Below are positions 25,438 to 34,311 of a stretch of DNA of 64,000 nucleotides, piece after piece. The stretch is from the NCBI RefSeq assembly GCF_001570985.1, contig NZ_BCSS01000006.1, forward strand, positions 47,670 through 111,669, given 5' to 3'. This stretch comes from Janibacter limosus NBRC 16128 (GTDB lineage Bacteria > Actinomycetota > Actinomycetes > Actinomycetales > Dermatophilaceae). The notes under the pieces are model-generated. The model worked only from the letters and a program-made list of their open reading frames with translations, was not told where the DNA came from and did no database searches. A program made the translations under genes and the position numbers. The first letter of the stretch is position 1, and the number at the start of each line of letters is the position of its first letter.

Positions 25438-26703
25438 ATGAGGACCTTCCGCGCCCGCAGGTACGCGGGCCTGGCCGGTGTCGCCGCACTGACCCTGACC
25501 ACAGCCGCGCTTCCCGCGACGGCACATGACCGTGACCCCGGTCGCGGAGACGACCACCGCCACGACCGGGGTGACCACCGGCATGACTCGACGGTCCGGT
25601 TCGCGACCTTCAACGCCTCGCTCAACCGGGCCGAGGAGGGGGAGCTCGAGCGGGACCTCACCGCGGGCGACGACGAGCAGGCGCGCAATGTCGCGGAGAC
25701 GATCCAGCGGGCCGACCCCGATGTGGTCCTCGTCAACGAGTTCGACTACTCCCGCAAGGCTGCTCGGCTCTTCCACGACAACTACCTGGCCGTCGGCCAG
25801 CGCGGCGCCGACCCGGTGGAGTACCCGTACCACTACATCGCCCCGAGCAACACGGGCGTGCCGAGCGGGCACGACCTCAACAACGACGGGACCGTCGGTG
25901 GTGGCGACGACGCGTACGGCTTCGGGCTCTTCCCCGGGCAGTACGGCATGGTCGTCTACAGCAAGTACCCGATCGACACCCGCAGGGTGCGCACCTTCCA
26001 GCAGCTGAAGTGGCAGGCGATGCCGGGCAACCGCATCCCCACCGACTTCTACTCGCCCGCCGAGCAGGCCGACCTGCGGCTGAGCTCCAAGAGCCACTGG
26101 GACCTGCCGATCGAGATCGGCCACAAGACCGTCCACTTCCTCACCAGCCACCCGACGCCGCCCACCTTCGACGGACCCGAGGACCGCAACGGGCGGCGCA
26201 ACGCCGACGAGATCCGCTTCTGGGCCGACTACGTGAGCGGCGGCCGGCAGGCGCGCTGGATCCGGGACGACGAAGGGGGTCGAGGTGGCCTCTCGCAGGG
26301 CACCAGCTTCGTGATCGCGGGCGACCAGAACGCCGACCCCCACGACGGCGACAGCACCGACAACGCCATCCACCAGCTCCTCGACCACCCGCGGGTCAAC
26401 ACCTCCACGACCCCGACGAGCCAGGGTGCGGTCGAGGCCAGCGAGCAGCAGGGCGGCATCAACGCCGAGCATGTCGGAAACCCGGCTCAGGACACGGCCG
26501 ACTTCGCCGAGCCGCCGGGCAACATCCGCGCTGACTACGTCCTGCCGAGCCGCGACCTGCCGATCCGCGATTCCCGGGTCTTCTGGCCCACCAGCCAGGA
26601 CCCGCTGTCCCGCCTCACCGGCGCCTACCCCTTCCCGACGAGCGACCACCGGATGGTCTGGGTCGACACCGAGGTCGGCGGGGGACACGGACAGCGGGAC
26701 TGA
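25438..26703 (+). CDS. Secreted endonuclease/exonuclease/phosphatase family protein
   Basis: 421 residues with a signal peptide (~1-30, GLAGVAALTLTTAALPATAHD), a His/Asp-rich spacer, and an EEP-fold domain: VRFATFNASLNRAE, DVVLVNEFDYS (metal-binding Glu), a substrate-binding loop with HDLNNDGTVGGGDDAYGFGLFPGQ split by Gly/Asp, VHFLTSHPTPPTFDGPE, FVIAGDQNADPHDGD (catalytic Asp/Asn) and FPTSDHRMVWVD (Asp-His pair). These fit an extracellular metal-dependent phosphodiesterase; whether it acts on nucleic acid or a phospholipid is unclear. Ends at a CCCTTCG/CGAAGGG hairpin. Confidence 0.87.
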   Translation: MRTFRARRYAGLAGVAALTLTTAALPATAHDRDPGRGDDHRHDRGDHRHDSTVRFATFNASLNRAEEGELERDLTAGDDEQARNVAETIQRADPDVVLVNEFDYSRKAARLFHDNYLAVGQRGADPVEYPYHYIAPSNTGVPSGHDLNNDGTVGGGDDAYGFGLFPGQYGMVVYSKYPIDTRRVRTFQQLKWQAMPGNRIPTDFYSPAEQADLRLSSKSHWDLPIEIGHKTVHFLTSHPTPPTFDGPEDRNGRRNADEIRFWADYVSGGRQARWIRDDEGGRGGLSQGTSFVIAGDQNADPHDGDSTDNAIHQLLDHPRVNTSTTPTSQGAVEASEQQGGINAEHVGNPAQDTADFAEPPGNIRADYVLPSRDLPIRDSRVFWPTSQDPLSRLTGAYPFPTSDHRMVWVDTEVGGGHGQRD

Positions 26704-26707
26704 CCCT

Positions 26708-26733
26708 CCCTTCGAGCGTGACGTGGCGAAGGG
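26708..26733 (+). terminator. CCCTTCG...CGAAGGG hairpin
   Basis: CCCTTCG (26708-26714) pairs with CGAAGGG (26727-26733) around 12 bases, four bases after the endonuclease gene's stop. Same arms as the hairpins at 46177 and 50686. Confidence 0.55.
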
Positions 26734-26781
26734 GGTGACGGGCGTTGCGGTGCGGGGTGCCGAGCGCGTTAGTGTCGCAAC

Positions 26782-29376
26782 ATGTCCTCCGTGGCCCTCG
26801 GTGACCATCACCCGACCCTGCTCGATGACTACCGCGAGGTGGTCACCAGCAGCGAGGGGGTCGACGAGCTCGTCACCCTCGACGGGATCCGCGAGGCCTC
26901 CCAGCCCTTGGCCGACCAGATCGGCTCGGCCGGCCTGCCCGCCCTGCTGGCTGCGCGCTCGGCCACCAGACGCTTCGTCGCCGATGACGGCATCACCTAT
27001 GGCGCCGGTGTCTCCCCGGAGGACAGCGAGGCCCCCGAGGGGCGCCAGATCCCGACCGAGCCGCGCGAGTGGGAGCTCGACCCCCTTCCCCTGACCTTCG
27101 GTCCCACGGAGTGGAGCCGTCTCGAGCAGGGGGTGCGGCAGCGGGCCGTCCTCCTCGACGCCGTCCTCAGCGACCTCGGCGGCGAGCAGCGGCTCGTGCG
27201 CTCGGGGATCCTGCCCGGCGCTGCCGTCTACGGGCACGACGGCTGGCTGCCCCAGGCCGACGGCATCCGGTTGCCCGGCCCCCGACAGCTCGTCATGCCG
27301 GCGATGGACCTCGCCCGTGACCGCACCGGTACGTGGCGGGTCTTCGCGGACCGGACCCAGGCACCCAGCGGCGCCGGGTTCGCGATGGCCAACCGCCGGA
27401 TCATCGCCCGTGTCCTGCCCAACCTGCACCGCCAGGTCGACCTGGCTCGACTGCGCGGGTTCTTCTTCCAGATGCACAAGGCTCTCGTGGCCGCGGCCCC
27501 GCAGACCGGGGACATGCCGCGCATCGTCATCCTCACCCCTGGCGCCCTGAGCGACACCGCCTTCGACGAGGCCCTCCAGTCGACCGTCCTGGGGGTGCCG
27601 GTGGTCGAGTCCGAGGACCTGGTCAGCCGCGACGGCCGGATCTGGATGCGCACCACGAGCGGACTCTCCCCGGTCGACGTGATCATGCGTCGTGTCGAGG
27701 GCGACGCCATCGACCAGCTCGACCTGCGCGGTGACTCCCGCCTCGGGCTGCCCGGGGTCGTCGAGGCCGCGCGCCTGGGCAATGTCTCGATCGTCAACCC
27801 GATCTCCTCCGGCGTGCTGGAGAACCCCGCGCTCATCCCGTACCTGCCGCAGATCTGCCGGCAGGTCCTCGGCGAGGACCTCAGCCTCGCGTCGACGCAG
27901 ACGTGGTGGGCGGGCGACCCCACCCACCTCAGCCACATCGTCACCCAGCTCGGCAGCCTCGTCGTCAAGCCGGCCTCGCGCACGGGCAACACCAACTCGG
28001 TCTACGGCTGGGAGCTCTCGGCGCAGGAGCGCGACGACCTGGCCATGCGCATCCAGGCCGAGCCGTGGCGGTGGACGGCGCAGGACCCGATGACGATGTC
28101 GAGCGCACCGGTGGTGACCGCCGGAGGGCTCGAGCCGCGCAGCGTCGTGCTGCGCACCTTCGCCGTCGCCGACGAGGACGACTACGCGGTGATGCCGGGT
28201 GGTCTGGGTCGGGTCGCCGTGCGCGCCGACTCCGGCACGGTCTCGAGCATCACCGGCGCCATGAGCAAGGACGTGTGGGTCCGCGTCGACTCCGACAGCG
28301 CCCCCGGCGAGGGAGAGTTCCAGAGCGTCCCGAGCGCGCTCGCAGGCAGCTCTCCGTCCGGGTACGCCGCGCCGGCGCCCCGCGTCGCTGCCGATCTCTA
28401 CTGGATGGGTCGCTATGCCGAGCGGGCGGAGGCCGCCGCCCGACTGCTGCGGGTGGCCGACAACCTCGTCGACGACCACGCTGCGCGTCCGGGGACCACG
28501 GGCCACACGGCGATGCTCGCGATCCTCGAGGGGGTCACCGAGGTCATGTCGGTGCATCCCGGGTTCATCGGCGACGAGGGCACGGCACGGCGCGAGGACC
28601 CGCTGCCCTACCTGCGCGAGCTCACGCTCGAGCCCCGCATCGTCGGTTCGGTCGCCTACAGCACCCACCGGGCGGTCATCGCGGCGCAGTCCGTGCGCGA
28701 GACCCTCTCCGTCGACACCTGGCTCGTCATGTCCCGCCTGGAGCGGACCCTGCAGCACGCCGTCCCGCAGGACGACCTGCAGGAGCTGCTCATGGAGACC
28801 ATCGAGGGCCTGCTCGCACTCGCCGGGATCGGCGTCGAGTCGCTGGTCCGCGACCCGGCGTGGGCCTTCGCCGACGCGGGCAAGCGAGTCGAGCGCGCTC
28901 AGCAGACGATCCGGCTGCTCGGCAGCGTCCTGGCGATCGAGCGCACCCCGGTCGTCGAGGGGACGACCACCGAGTCGGCGCTCCTCGCCGCCGAGTCGGT
29001 CATCACCTACCGTCGCCGCCTGACGGCCGGTCTCGGTGCCATGTCCTCCCTGCAGGCGGCGGTCGACCTGCTGCTGCGTGATGCGACCAACCCGCGATCC
29101 GTGGCCTTCCAGGTCCAGCGCCTTGCCGAGGACCTCGAGCTCATCGAGGACGAGGCCGCGCTCCCTGCGGTGCGTGAGCTCATGGAGCAGATCGCCGCGC
29201 TCGACCTCGACGAGCTCTTCGCTGACGGCCGCCGGCCGCTCGCCGCGACCCTCACGCAGCTCGGGGCCGACCTGCGCGCAGCGCACCAGTCGATCGACCG
29301 GGCGTACTTCGGCCGCAAGGAGCCGGGGCGCAGCGTCCAGTGGGTCCAGTGGAACGGCGGGGAGGAGTCCTGGTGA
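26782..29376 (+). CDS. Circularly permuted ATP-grasp / alpha-E domain fusion protein
   Basis: 864-residue cytosolic protein. Residues ~40-480 match the circularly permuted ATP-grasp type 2 family (older DUF404/DUF407): QRAVLLDAVLSDLGGEQRLVRSG, AVYGHDGWLPQADG, RIVILTPG, LEARLGNVSIVNP-like region and VVKPASRTGNTNSVYGWEL. Residues ~525-850 are the alpha-E domain (older DUF403), starting ADLYWMGRYAERAEAAARLLRV. In many bacteria these are separate genes; here they are fused. The pair is thought to form amide bonds on a peptide or protein, with transglutaminase-like proteases encoded beside it, as here (GTGA overlap with the next gene). TAGTGT six bases before the ATG suggests a leaderless transcript. 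Confidence 0.88.
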   Translation: MSSVALGDHHPTLLDDYREVVTSSEGVDELVTLDGIREASQPLADQIGSAGLPALLAARSATRRFVADDGITYGAGVSPEDSEAPEGRQIPTEPREWELDPLPLTFGPTEWSRLEQGVRQRAVLLDAVLSDLGGEQRLVRSGILPGAAVYGHDGWLPQADGIRLPGPRQLVMPAMDLARDRTGTWRVFADRTQAPSGAGFAMANRRIIARVLPNLHRQVDLARLRGFFFQMHKALVAAAPQTGDMPRIVILTPGALSDTAFDEALQSTVLGVPVVESEDLVSRDGRIWMRTTSGLSPVDVIMRRVEGDAIDQLDLRGDSRLGLPGVVEAARLGNVSIVNPISSGVLENPALIPYLPQICRQVLGEDLSLASTQTWWAGDPTHLSHIVTQLGSLVVKPASRTGNTNSVYGWELSAQERDDLAMRIQAEPWRWTAQDPMTMSSAPVVTAGGLEPRSVVLRTFAVADEDDYAVMPGGLGRVAVRADSGTVSSITGAMSKDVWVRVDSDSAPGEGEFQSVPSALAGSSPSGYAAPAPRVAADLYWMGRYAERAEAAARLLRVADNLVDDHAARPGTTGHTAMLAILEGVTEVMSVHPGFIGDEGTARREDPLPYLRELTLEPRIVGSVAYSTHRAVIAAQSVRETLSVDTWLVMSRLERTLQHAVPQDDLQELLMETIEGLLALAGIGVESLVRDPAWAFADAGKRVERAQQTIRLLGSVLAIERTPVVEGTTTESALLAAESVITYRRRLTAGLGAMSSLQAAVDLLLRDATNPRSVAFQVQRLAEDLELIEDEAALPAVRELMEQIAALDLDELFADGRRPLAATLTQLGADLRAAHQSIDRAYFGRKEPGRSVQWVQWNGGEESW

Positions 29377-30380
29377 GCGCCACCCCCGCCCGGCCCCCGG
29401 CTCCCGAGCCGGTCGTCACCGGCGACCCGCTGGTGCCCGTGATCAAGCCGGAGCACCACACCCTTCGCCAGTACGAGGTGCGCCACCGCACGACCTACAC
29501 CTACGAGGAGTACGTGACCGACTCCTTCGGTCGGGCGCTGCTGCGCCCCAGGGAGACCGATCAGCAGCGGATCATCGAGCACAGCGTCGAGATCACGCCG
29601 GAGCCGCACATCCTCACCGAGCACGTGGACCACTTCGGCAACCACTCGAGCTTCTACGAGGTGCGCACCCCGCACACGGTGCTCGACGTCCACAAGCGCA
29701 GCCTCATGGAGATCGACTGGCCGGCCCCGGACATGGACCGGCTCAACGCGTGGACGGTCGCCGAGGTGGCCGAGCTCGTCGCCGCCGGAGAGCACCTGGA
29801 TCGAGCCGAAGCAGCGCAGTACCTGCTGCCCTCGCAGCTCGTCGAGATCGCTCCCGAGGTCGTCGCCTACTCCGCGGGGATCCTCCCTCCGGACCGGCCC
29901 TTCGGCGAGGGGCTCGTGGCCCTCTACTCCGACATCTACCGCGACTTCACCTATGCCAAGGGCACGACGAGCGTCAAGACGACCCTGCCGGAGCTGCTCG
30001 CGCAGCGCGAAGGCGTGTGCCAGGACTTCGCCCACCTCGCCGCCGGCTGCCTGCGGGCGGTCGGCATCCCCGGGCGCTATGTCTCGGGGTACATCGAGAC
30101 GCGCCCGCCGGCCGGCGAGGTCAAGCTTGCGGGCTCGGACGCCTCGCACGCGTGGGTCGCCGCGATGACGCCGGACGGGGACTGGGTCGACGTCGACCCG
30201 ACCAACAACCACTTCGCGGACTCGCGGTACATCGTCACCGGGTGGGGACGGGACTTCCGCGATGTCTCGCCGCTCAAGGGCGTGATCTTCGGCGAAGGGG
30301 GCGGCTCCAGCCTCAAGGTCGGCGTGGACGTCATCCCCCAGGACGGGTCCGACCCGCGCGCCGACACCGCGCCGCAGTAA
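29373..30380 (+). CDS. Transglutaminase-like cysteine peptidase family protein
   Basis: 335 residues. The N-terminal bacterial transglutaminase-like region (~25-130, RQYEVRHRTTYTYEEYVTDSFGRALLRPR) precedes the catalytic core with Cys216 in REGVCQDFAHLA, His259 in DASHAWVAA and Asp275 in WVDVDPTNN. The GTG at 29373 overlaps the ATP-grasp stop and has GGAGGAG in front, so the two products are made together. In related clusters the role is believed to be hydrolysis or transfer of an isopeptide-like bond made by the ATP-grasp partner; no substrate is encoded that I can recognise. Confidence 0.9.
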   Translation: MSATPARPPAPEPVVTGDPLVPVIKPEHHTLRQYEVRHRTTYTYEEYVTDSFGRALLRPRETDQQRIIEHSVEITPEPHILTEHVDHFGNHSSFYEVRTPHTVLDVHKRSLMEIDWPAPDMDRLNAWTVAEVAELVAAGEHLDRAEAAQYLLPSQLVEIAPEVVAYSAGILPPDRPFGEGLVALYSDIYRDFTYAKGTTSVKTTLPELLAQREGVCQDFAHLAAGCLRAVGIPGRYVSGYIETRPPAGEVKLAGSDASHAWVAAMTPDGDWVDVDPTNNHFADSRYIVTGWGRDFRDVSPLKGVIFGEGGGSSLKVGVDVIPQDGSDPRADTAPQ

Positions 30381-30390
30381 TCTGGCCCCC

Positions 30391-31215
30391 ATGCCCATGA
30401 CTGCCTTCGTCCTCGGTGGCGGCGGCGTCTTCGGAGCGACCCAGGTGGGCATGCTGCAGGCGTTGCTCGCCGCGGACATCACCCCGGACCTCGTCGTGGG
30501 GACGAGCATCGGCTCGCTCAACGGTGCCTTCGTCGCGGCCGACCCCACGGTCGAGGGCGTCGCCCGGCTCGAGGAGCTGTGGCGGGATGTCGTCCGCTCC
30601 GGCGAGATGAGCGAGAGCCCGGTGCGGCAGGCAGCCCGTTTCGTCAAGTACCGCACCCACGTCATGCGCCGCGGGTTGATCCCTGACCTCGTGGTCCGGC
30701 ACCTCGGGGTGGACCTCATCGAGGACCTGCCGGTGCCCTTCCAGTGCGTCGCCGCGGAGATCGAGAGCTCCGCCTCCCGGTGGTTCACCGCCGGCGAGAT
30801 CGGCCCCGCGGTGGCGGCCAGCTGTGCCGTGCCGGGTCTCTTCGCGCCCGTCGAGATCGACGGGGCGCACTACTACGACGGTGGGCTCGTGCACTCCATC
30901 CCGGTGGGGCGGGCCATCGCGCTCGGTGCCACCGACATCCACGTGCTGCAGGTCGGGCGGGTCGAGCAGCTGCTCAGCGCGCCGACCAATCCGCTCGACG
31001 TCGGGCTCGTCGCCTTCGAGATCGCGCGCCGGCACCGCTTCGTCGAGGAGATCGCCGAGGTCCCCGACTCGGTGCGGCTGCACGTGCTGCCCAGCGGCGT
31101 CGACAAGACGCCGACCGCGGCGCTGCGCGGGCAGGCGAGCGTGGCCAAGGTCGAGGACCGGGTGGCCCGGGCCTTCGAGGCGACCAGCACCTATCTCGAG
31201 GGGACCACGCGATGA
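30391..31215 (+). CDS. Patatin-like phospholipase
   Basis: 274-residue predicted serine lipase with a Ser-Asp dyad: Ser39 in VGTSIGSLNGA (GXSXG) and Asp163 in YYDGGLVHS (DGG), with the oxyanion Gly-rich loop GGGGVFGATQVG at the start. RssA/NTE-like in size. It begins 10 bases after the transglutaminase gene without a ribosome site; TAATCT lies seven bases before the ATG, so an internal leaderless promoter is possible. The next gene overlaps by four bases. Confidence 0.9.
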   Translation: MPMTAFVLGGGGVFGATQVGMLQALLAADITPDLVVGTSIGSLNGAFVAADPTVEGVARLEELWRDVVRSGEMSESPVRQAARFVKYRTHVMRRGLIPDLVVRHLGVDLIEDLPVPFQCVAAEIESSASRWFTAGEIGPAVAASCAVPGLFAPVEIDGAHYYDGGLVHSIPVGRAIALGATDIHVLQVGRVEQLLSAPTNPLDVGLVAFEIARRHRFVEEIAEVPDSVRLHVLPSGVDKTPTAALRGQASVAKVEDRVARAFEATSTYLEGTTR

Positions 31216-32240
31216 GGATCAGCTCGCTCCCTTCGCTCGGAGCTCCGCCGTTGTGGCTGCGCATGGTCCTGCAGGGGCTCTACCCCCTCTTCGGGATCAT
31301 CATGTCCCTGCTCTTCCTGCTGCTCGTCCCCGTCCTGCTGCTGATGTGGCCGTGGGACCGCAACCTGGCCCTGCTGCGGGTCCTCTTCCTCACCGTCTAT
31401 GTCATGTGGGAGGACATCGGGCTCGTCGTCGAGTGCTGGTACCTGCGGTTGCGCTCACCGCGCGGGACGAGCCCGACCTGGGACGCGGACCACTTCGCGC
31501 TGATCCAGCAGGCGCTGCACAACGTGCTCTTCACGGCCAAGCGGGTCGTCGGCTTCCACGTCGAGATCGAGGGTGAGCTCACCGTCGGCCGCCCCGGGCA
31601 TCCGCTCGTCGTGATCTCGCGTCATGCGGGACCCGCCGACTCGCTCGCGATCGCCTGGCTGCTGGCCGCGACGGCCGGGCGGGTCCCGCGGGTGATCCTC
31701 GCCGACGCGATGCTCTGGGACCCGGGTATCGCGATGGTCCTGCAGCGGGTGGGCTCCTACTTCGTCCCGTCGCGCTCCGGTGCCGGCGACGACCGGACCC
31801 AGGGGGTCGCTGATCTGGCCGCCACCCTGTTGGCCAAGGACGCGCTGCTGATCTTCCCCGAGGGGCGCAACTGGACCCGAGACCGGCACGAGGACCAGGT
31901 CCGCGACCTCAAGGCGCGCGGTGAGGCCGACCGGCTCGCGACGGCCGTCGCTCGCCCGTGGGTCCTCGAGGCGCGCTCCCGTGGGGTCGCCGCCATCCGC
32001 GAGCACGCTCCGGATGCCGATGTTCTCGTCATCGCGCACACCGGGCTCGACATGATCTCGGGTCCGGCCGCGGTGATCCGGGCCGTGCCTTTCCGCAACC
32101 GGCTGCTCATCCGCGGCCGCACCTACCGCAGCGAGGACGTGCCGACCGACCCGGACGAGGTCGCTGCCTGGCTCGAGGCCCGCTGGGGTGAGGTCAACTA
32201 CTGGGTCGACAACCGGATCAGCGGTCGGGAGCACCTGTGA
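31212..32240 (+). CDS. 1-acyl-glycerol-3-phosphate acyltransferase-like (PlsC family) membrane protein
   Basis: 342 residues. Two N-terminal membrane helices (PLFGIIMSLLFLLLVPVLLLMW and LLRVLFLTVYVMWEDIGLVV) anchor a PlsC-type domain with the HX4D catalytic box His138-Asp143 (SRHAGPADS) and the substrate motif IFPEGRNWTRDR. These transfer acyl groups to lysophospholipids or related acceptors. ATGA overlap with the patatin gene upstream and GTGA overlap with the esterase downstream indicate a translationally coupled lipid-remodelling set: one enzyme that removes acyl chains and one that adds them. Confidence 0.87.
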   Translation: MRISSLPSLGAPPLWLRMVLQGLYPLFGIIMSLLFLLLVPVLLLMWPWDRNLALLRVLFLTVYVMWEDIGLVVECWYLRLRSPRGTSPTWDADHFALIQQALHNVLFTAKRVVGFHVEIEGELTVGRPGHPLVVISRHAGPADSLAIAWLLAATAGRVPRVILADAMLWDPGIAMVLQRVGSYFVPSRSGAGDDRTQGVADLAATLLAKDALLIFPEGRNWTRDRHEDQVRDLKARGEADRLATAVARPWVLEARSRGVAAIREHAPDADVLVIAHTGLDMISGPAAVIRAVPFRNRLLIRGRTYRSEDVPTDPDEVAAWLEARWGEVNYWVDNRISGREHL

Positions 32241-33214
32241 GGCTGCCACCCTTCCCGTCGACGGTGAGCTCGGTGGCCGTCGCTGCGGCAGCGGAGGCGG
32301 ACAACACCATCCACCGGTGGCCGCTCACGCCCCGGATCACTGCCAGGCTGCGGGCGAAGGGGGCCACGCAGCGGATCGCGGGCTTCGAGGCCGACCGTGC
32401 GGCGCTGGGAGTGCGCACCGAGCGGGATGCTCGCGGGCACCTCGTCATGACCGTTCCCGGTCCGCATGACGTGGGGCCGACGGGTGAGGAGGGCGCGGAG
32501 GGCGACGACGCGTGGGTGCTGTGGATCCACGGTGGCGGCTTCTGCTGGGGCTCGGCTCGCGACGGCACGGGGCTGTGGCTGGCGGCAGGGCTCCGTCGAC
32601 CGATCGTGTCGGTGGAGTACCCGCTGGCTCCCCAGGCGCGCTTCCCCGTGGCCATCGACGTCTGCCTCGACGCCTATCTCGCCGGCGTGCAGGAGCGTGG
32701 ACCGCGTGTCCTGCTCGGTGGCGTCTCTGCCGGAGCGAACCTCGCCCTCGGTGTGCTGCAACGGATCCGGGAGCTGCGTGCGGCCGGTGACGGACCGGTG
32801 CTGCCGCTCGGTGTGGTGGCGTTGACTCCCTTCGGCGACCTGGCGGGGGAGGGCGACTCGTACCGGGTCAACGAGGGCCGCGACGCCTACCTGCGCTGGC
32901 GCGGCCAGCAGCAAAAGTTCGCGCTCGCCTATGCCGGTGACGCCGACCTGCGCGACCCGCTCGTCTCACCCGTGCACGCGGACTGGACCGGCGAGGCACT
33001 GCCACCGGCGTTCTTCACGACCGGGACCCGTGATCTCTTCCTGTCGGACACGGCGCAGATCCACACGGCCTGGCGGGCCGCTGGTGGCGAGGCGGACATG
33101 GTGCTGGCAGAGGGGATGTGGCACTCCTACCTCTCCGACTCCCGGCTGCCCGAGTCAGCCGCGCTCCTGGCGCGACTGCTCGACTGGTGCGAGGACATCC
33201 TGGCGCGGCCTTGA
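32237..33214 (+). CDS. Alpha/beta hydrolase, hormone-sensitive-lipase type
   Basis: 325-residue esterase/lipase. The oxyanion motif HGGGF begins at His98, the nucleophile is Ser164 in GGVSAGANLALG, the acid is probably Asp in TTGTRDLFLSD, and the His is in EGMWHSYLSDSR. The GTG start overlaps the acyltransferase stop by four bases and has GGGAG five bases upstream. Acts on an unknown carboxylic ester; placement suggests lipid metabolism. It ends before a 16-bp hairpin and converges on pheA. Confidence 0.88.
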   Translation: MRLPPFPSTVSSVAVAAAAEADNTIHRWPLTPRITARLRAKGATQRIAGFEADRAALGVRTERDARGHLVMTVPGPHDVGPTGEEGAEGDDAWVLWIHGGGFCWGSARDGTGLWLAAGLRRPIVSVEYPLAPQARFPVAIDVCLDAYLAGVQERGPRVLLGGVSAGANLALGVLQRIRELRAAGDGPVLPLGVVALTPFGDLAGEGDSYRVNEGRDAYLRWRGQQQKFALAYAGDADLRDPLVSPVHADWTGEALPPAFFTTGTRDLFLSDTAQIHTAWRAAGGEADMVLAEGMWHSYLSDSRLPESAALLARLLDWCEDILARP

Positions 33215-33250
33215 TCGCTGCGGTCCGATGCCGATCCTGTCTGCTCCCTC

Positions 33251-33298
33251 TGCCGCTGCTCCGTACGATGAGCGGGCTCAGAGTACGGAGCACCGGCA
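33251..33298. terminator. Bidirectional terminator-like hairpin
   Basis: TGCCGCTGCTCCGTAC (33251-33266) pairs with GTACGGAGCACCGGCA (33283-33298) at 15 of 16 positions, 16-base loop. Located between the convergent esterase and pheA genes. Confidence 0.75.
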
Positions 33299-33347
33299 GG
33301 GGCGCGACGCAGAGAGCGTGGCGGTACTGGCTGACGCGGGATGACGG

Positions 33348-34280
33348 TCAGCCGCCGAGGCGACGCAGCCGGTCCAGCCACTCCCGGGCGGCGACGAATG
33401 CCCTGTCGGTCGCGATCGGGTCGATCGTGATCTCGGCCTCGGAGGCAGCAGGGTAGGAGCCGAGGAATCGGACATCAGCGCAGATGCGGTGCAGGCTCAT
33501 CAGGGCCGCACCGACCCGCTCGTCCTGCACATGCCCCTCGAGGTCGATCGAGAAGCAGTAGGAGCCCATCGAGTCCTTGGTGGGCCGCGACTCGAGCCGG
33601 GTCATGTTGATGCCACGGACCGAGAACTGCTCGAGCAGCTCGAGCAGGCCACCGGCGCGGTCGCTGCGCTGGAAGAGCACGACCGTCGTCTTGTCGCGCC
33701 CTGTCGGAGCGGGCTGCCACTCCGGTCGAGCGACGATGACGAAACGGGTCACGGCATTGGTCATGTCACCCACGTCGTGGGCCAGGACATCCAAGCCGAA
33801 GTGCTCGGCCGCGATCTGGGCGCACACCGCGATGTCGTACCCCAGGTCGTCAGGGTGCTCCGCGAGGTCCTTGGCGGCGGAAGCGGTCGACAAGGTCGGC
33901 ACGTAGATCGCCTGCGGCACCTGCTTGCCGGCCCACCCGCGCACCTGCGCCCACGCGTGACTGTGGGTGCCGATCGCGTGCGCGGCGCCCAGCGTCGTCC
34001 CCGGCCGCGCGCACGCGACGAAGGTGATCGGCACCAGGACCTCACCGACGACGACGAGCGGGTCGCCCGACGCGAGGGCATCGAGGGTGGCGGAGACGCC
34101 CCCTTCGACGGAGTTCTCGATCGGGACCACCGCCGCGTCCACGTCGCCGGCCCGCAGCGCGTCGAGCGCCGCGTCCACCGAGCCCAGCGGTACCTGCTCG
34201 TGGTCGGTGTCCGCCACCCACGACAGGAGGGCCTGCTGGGTGAAGGTCCCCTCGGGGCCGAGATAGGCGTAGCGGGTCAT
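33348..34280 (-). CDS. pheA: Prephenate dehydratase
   Basis: Converts prephenate to phenylpyruvate in phenylalanine synthesis. 310 residues: catalytic domain ~1-190 starting YAYLGPEGTFTQQAL, with PIENSVEGGV and the TRF motif (AVTRFVIVAR) that carries the catalytic Thr; C-terminal ACT domain ~200-285 with GGLLELLEQFSVRGINMTRLESRP, the phenylalanine-binding GALV/ESRP region. The ATG at 34280 is preceded by GGAGGAGAC. It is the last gene after GT87 and DUF4446 genes on the same strand, a loose grouping rather than a pathway. Confidence 0.95.
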   Translation of the reverse strand: MTRYAYLGPEGTFTQQALLSWVADTDHEQVPLGSVDAALDALRAGDVDAAVVPIENSVEGGVSATLDALASGDPLVVVGEVLVPITFVACARPGTTLGAAHAIGTHSHAWAQVRGWAGKQVPQAIYVPTLSTASAAKDLAEHPDDLGYDIAVCAQIAAEHFGLDVLAHDVGDMTNAVTRFVIVARPEWQPAPTGRDKTTVVLFQRSDRAGGLLELLEQFSVRGINMTRLESRPTKDSMGSYCFSIDLEGHVQDERVGAALMSLHRICADVRFLGSYPAASEAEITIDPIATDRAFVAAREWLDRLRRLGG

Positions 34281-34311
34281 GTCTCCTCCTGGAGATGTGC
34301 GGACGACGGGA

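Noticed and set aside
25526..26008. Thr/Ser-rich open frame inside the endonuclease gene
   Set aside because: It is an out-of-frame reading of the secreted EEP protein, which has a signal peptide and full set of motifs.
25423..29286. Very long open frame (over 1,280 codons) on the minus strand
   Set aside because: It lies opposite the ATP-grasp/alpha-E and endonuclease genes, has Arg/Gly/Val/Asp-rich composition with no domain, and is the usual antisense shadow of high-GC genes.
33215..33347. Small gene between the esterase and pheA genes
   Set aside because: No frame with a ribosome site or sensible composition; the space is accounted for by a 16-bp hairpin.
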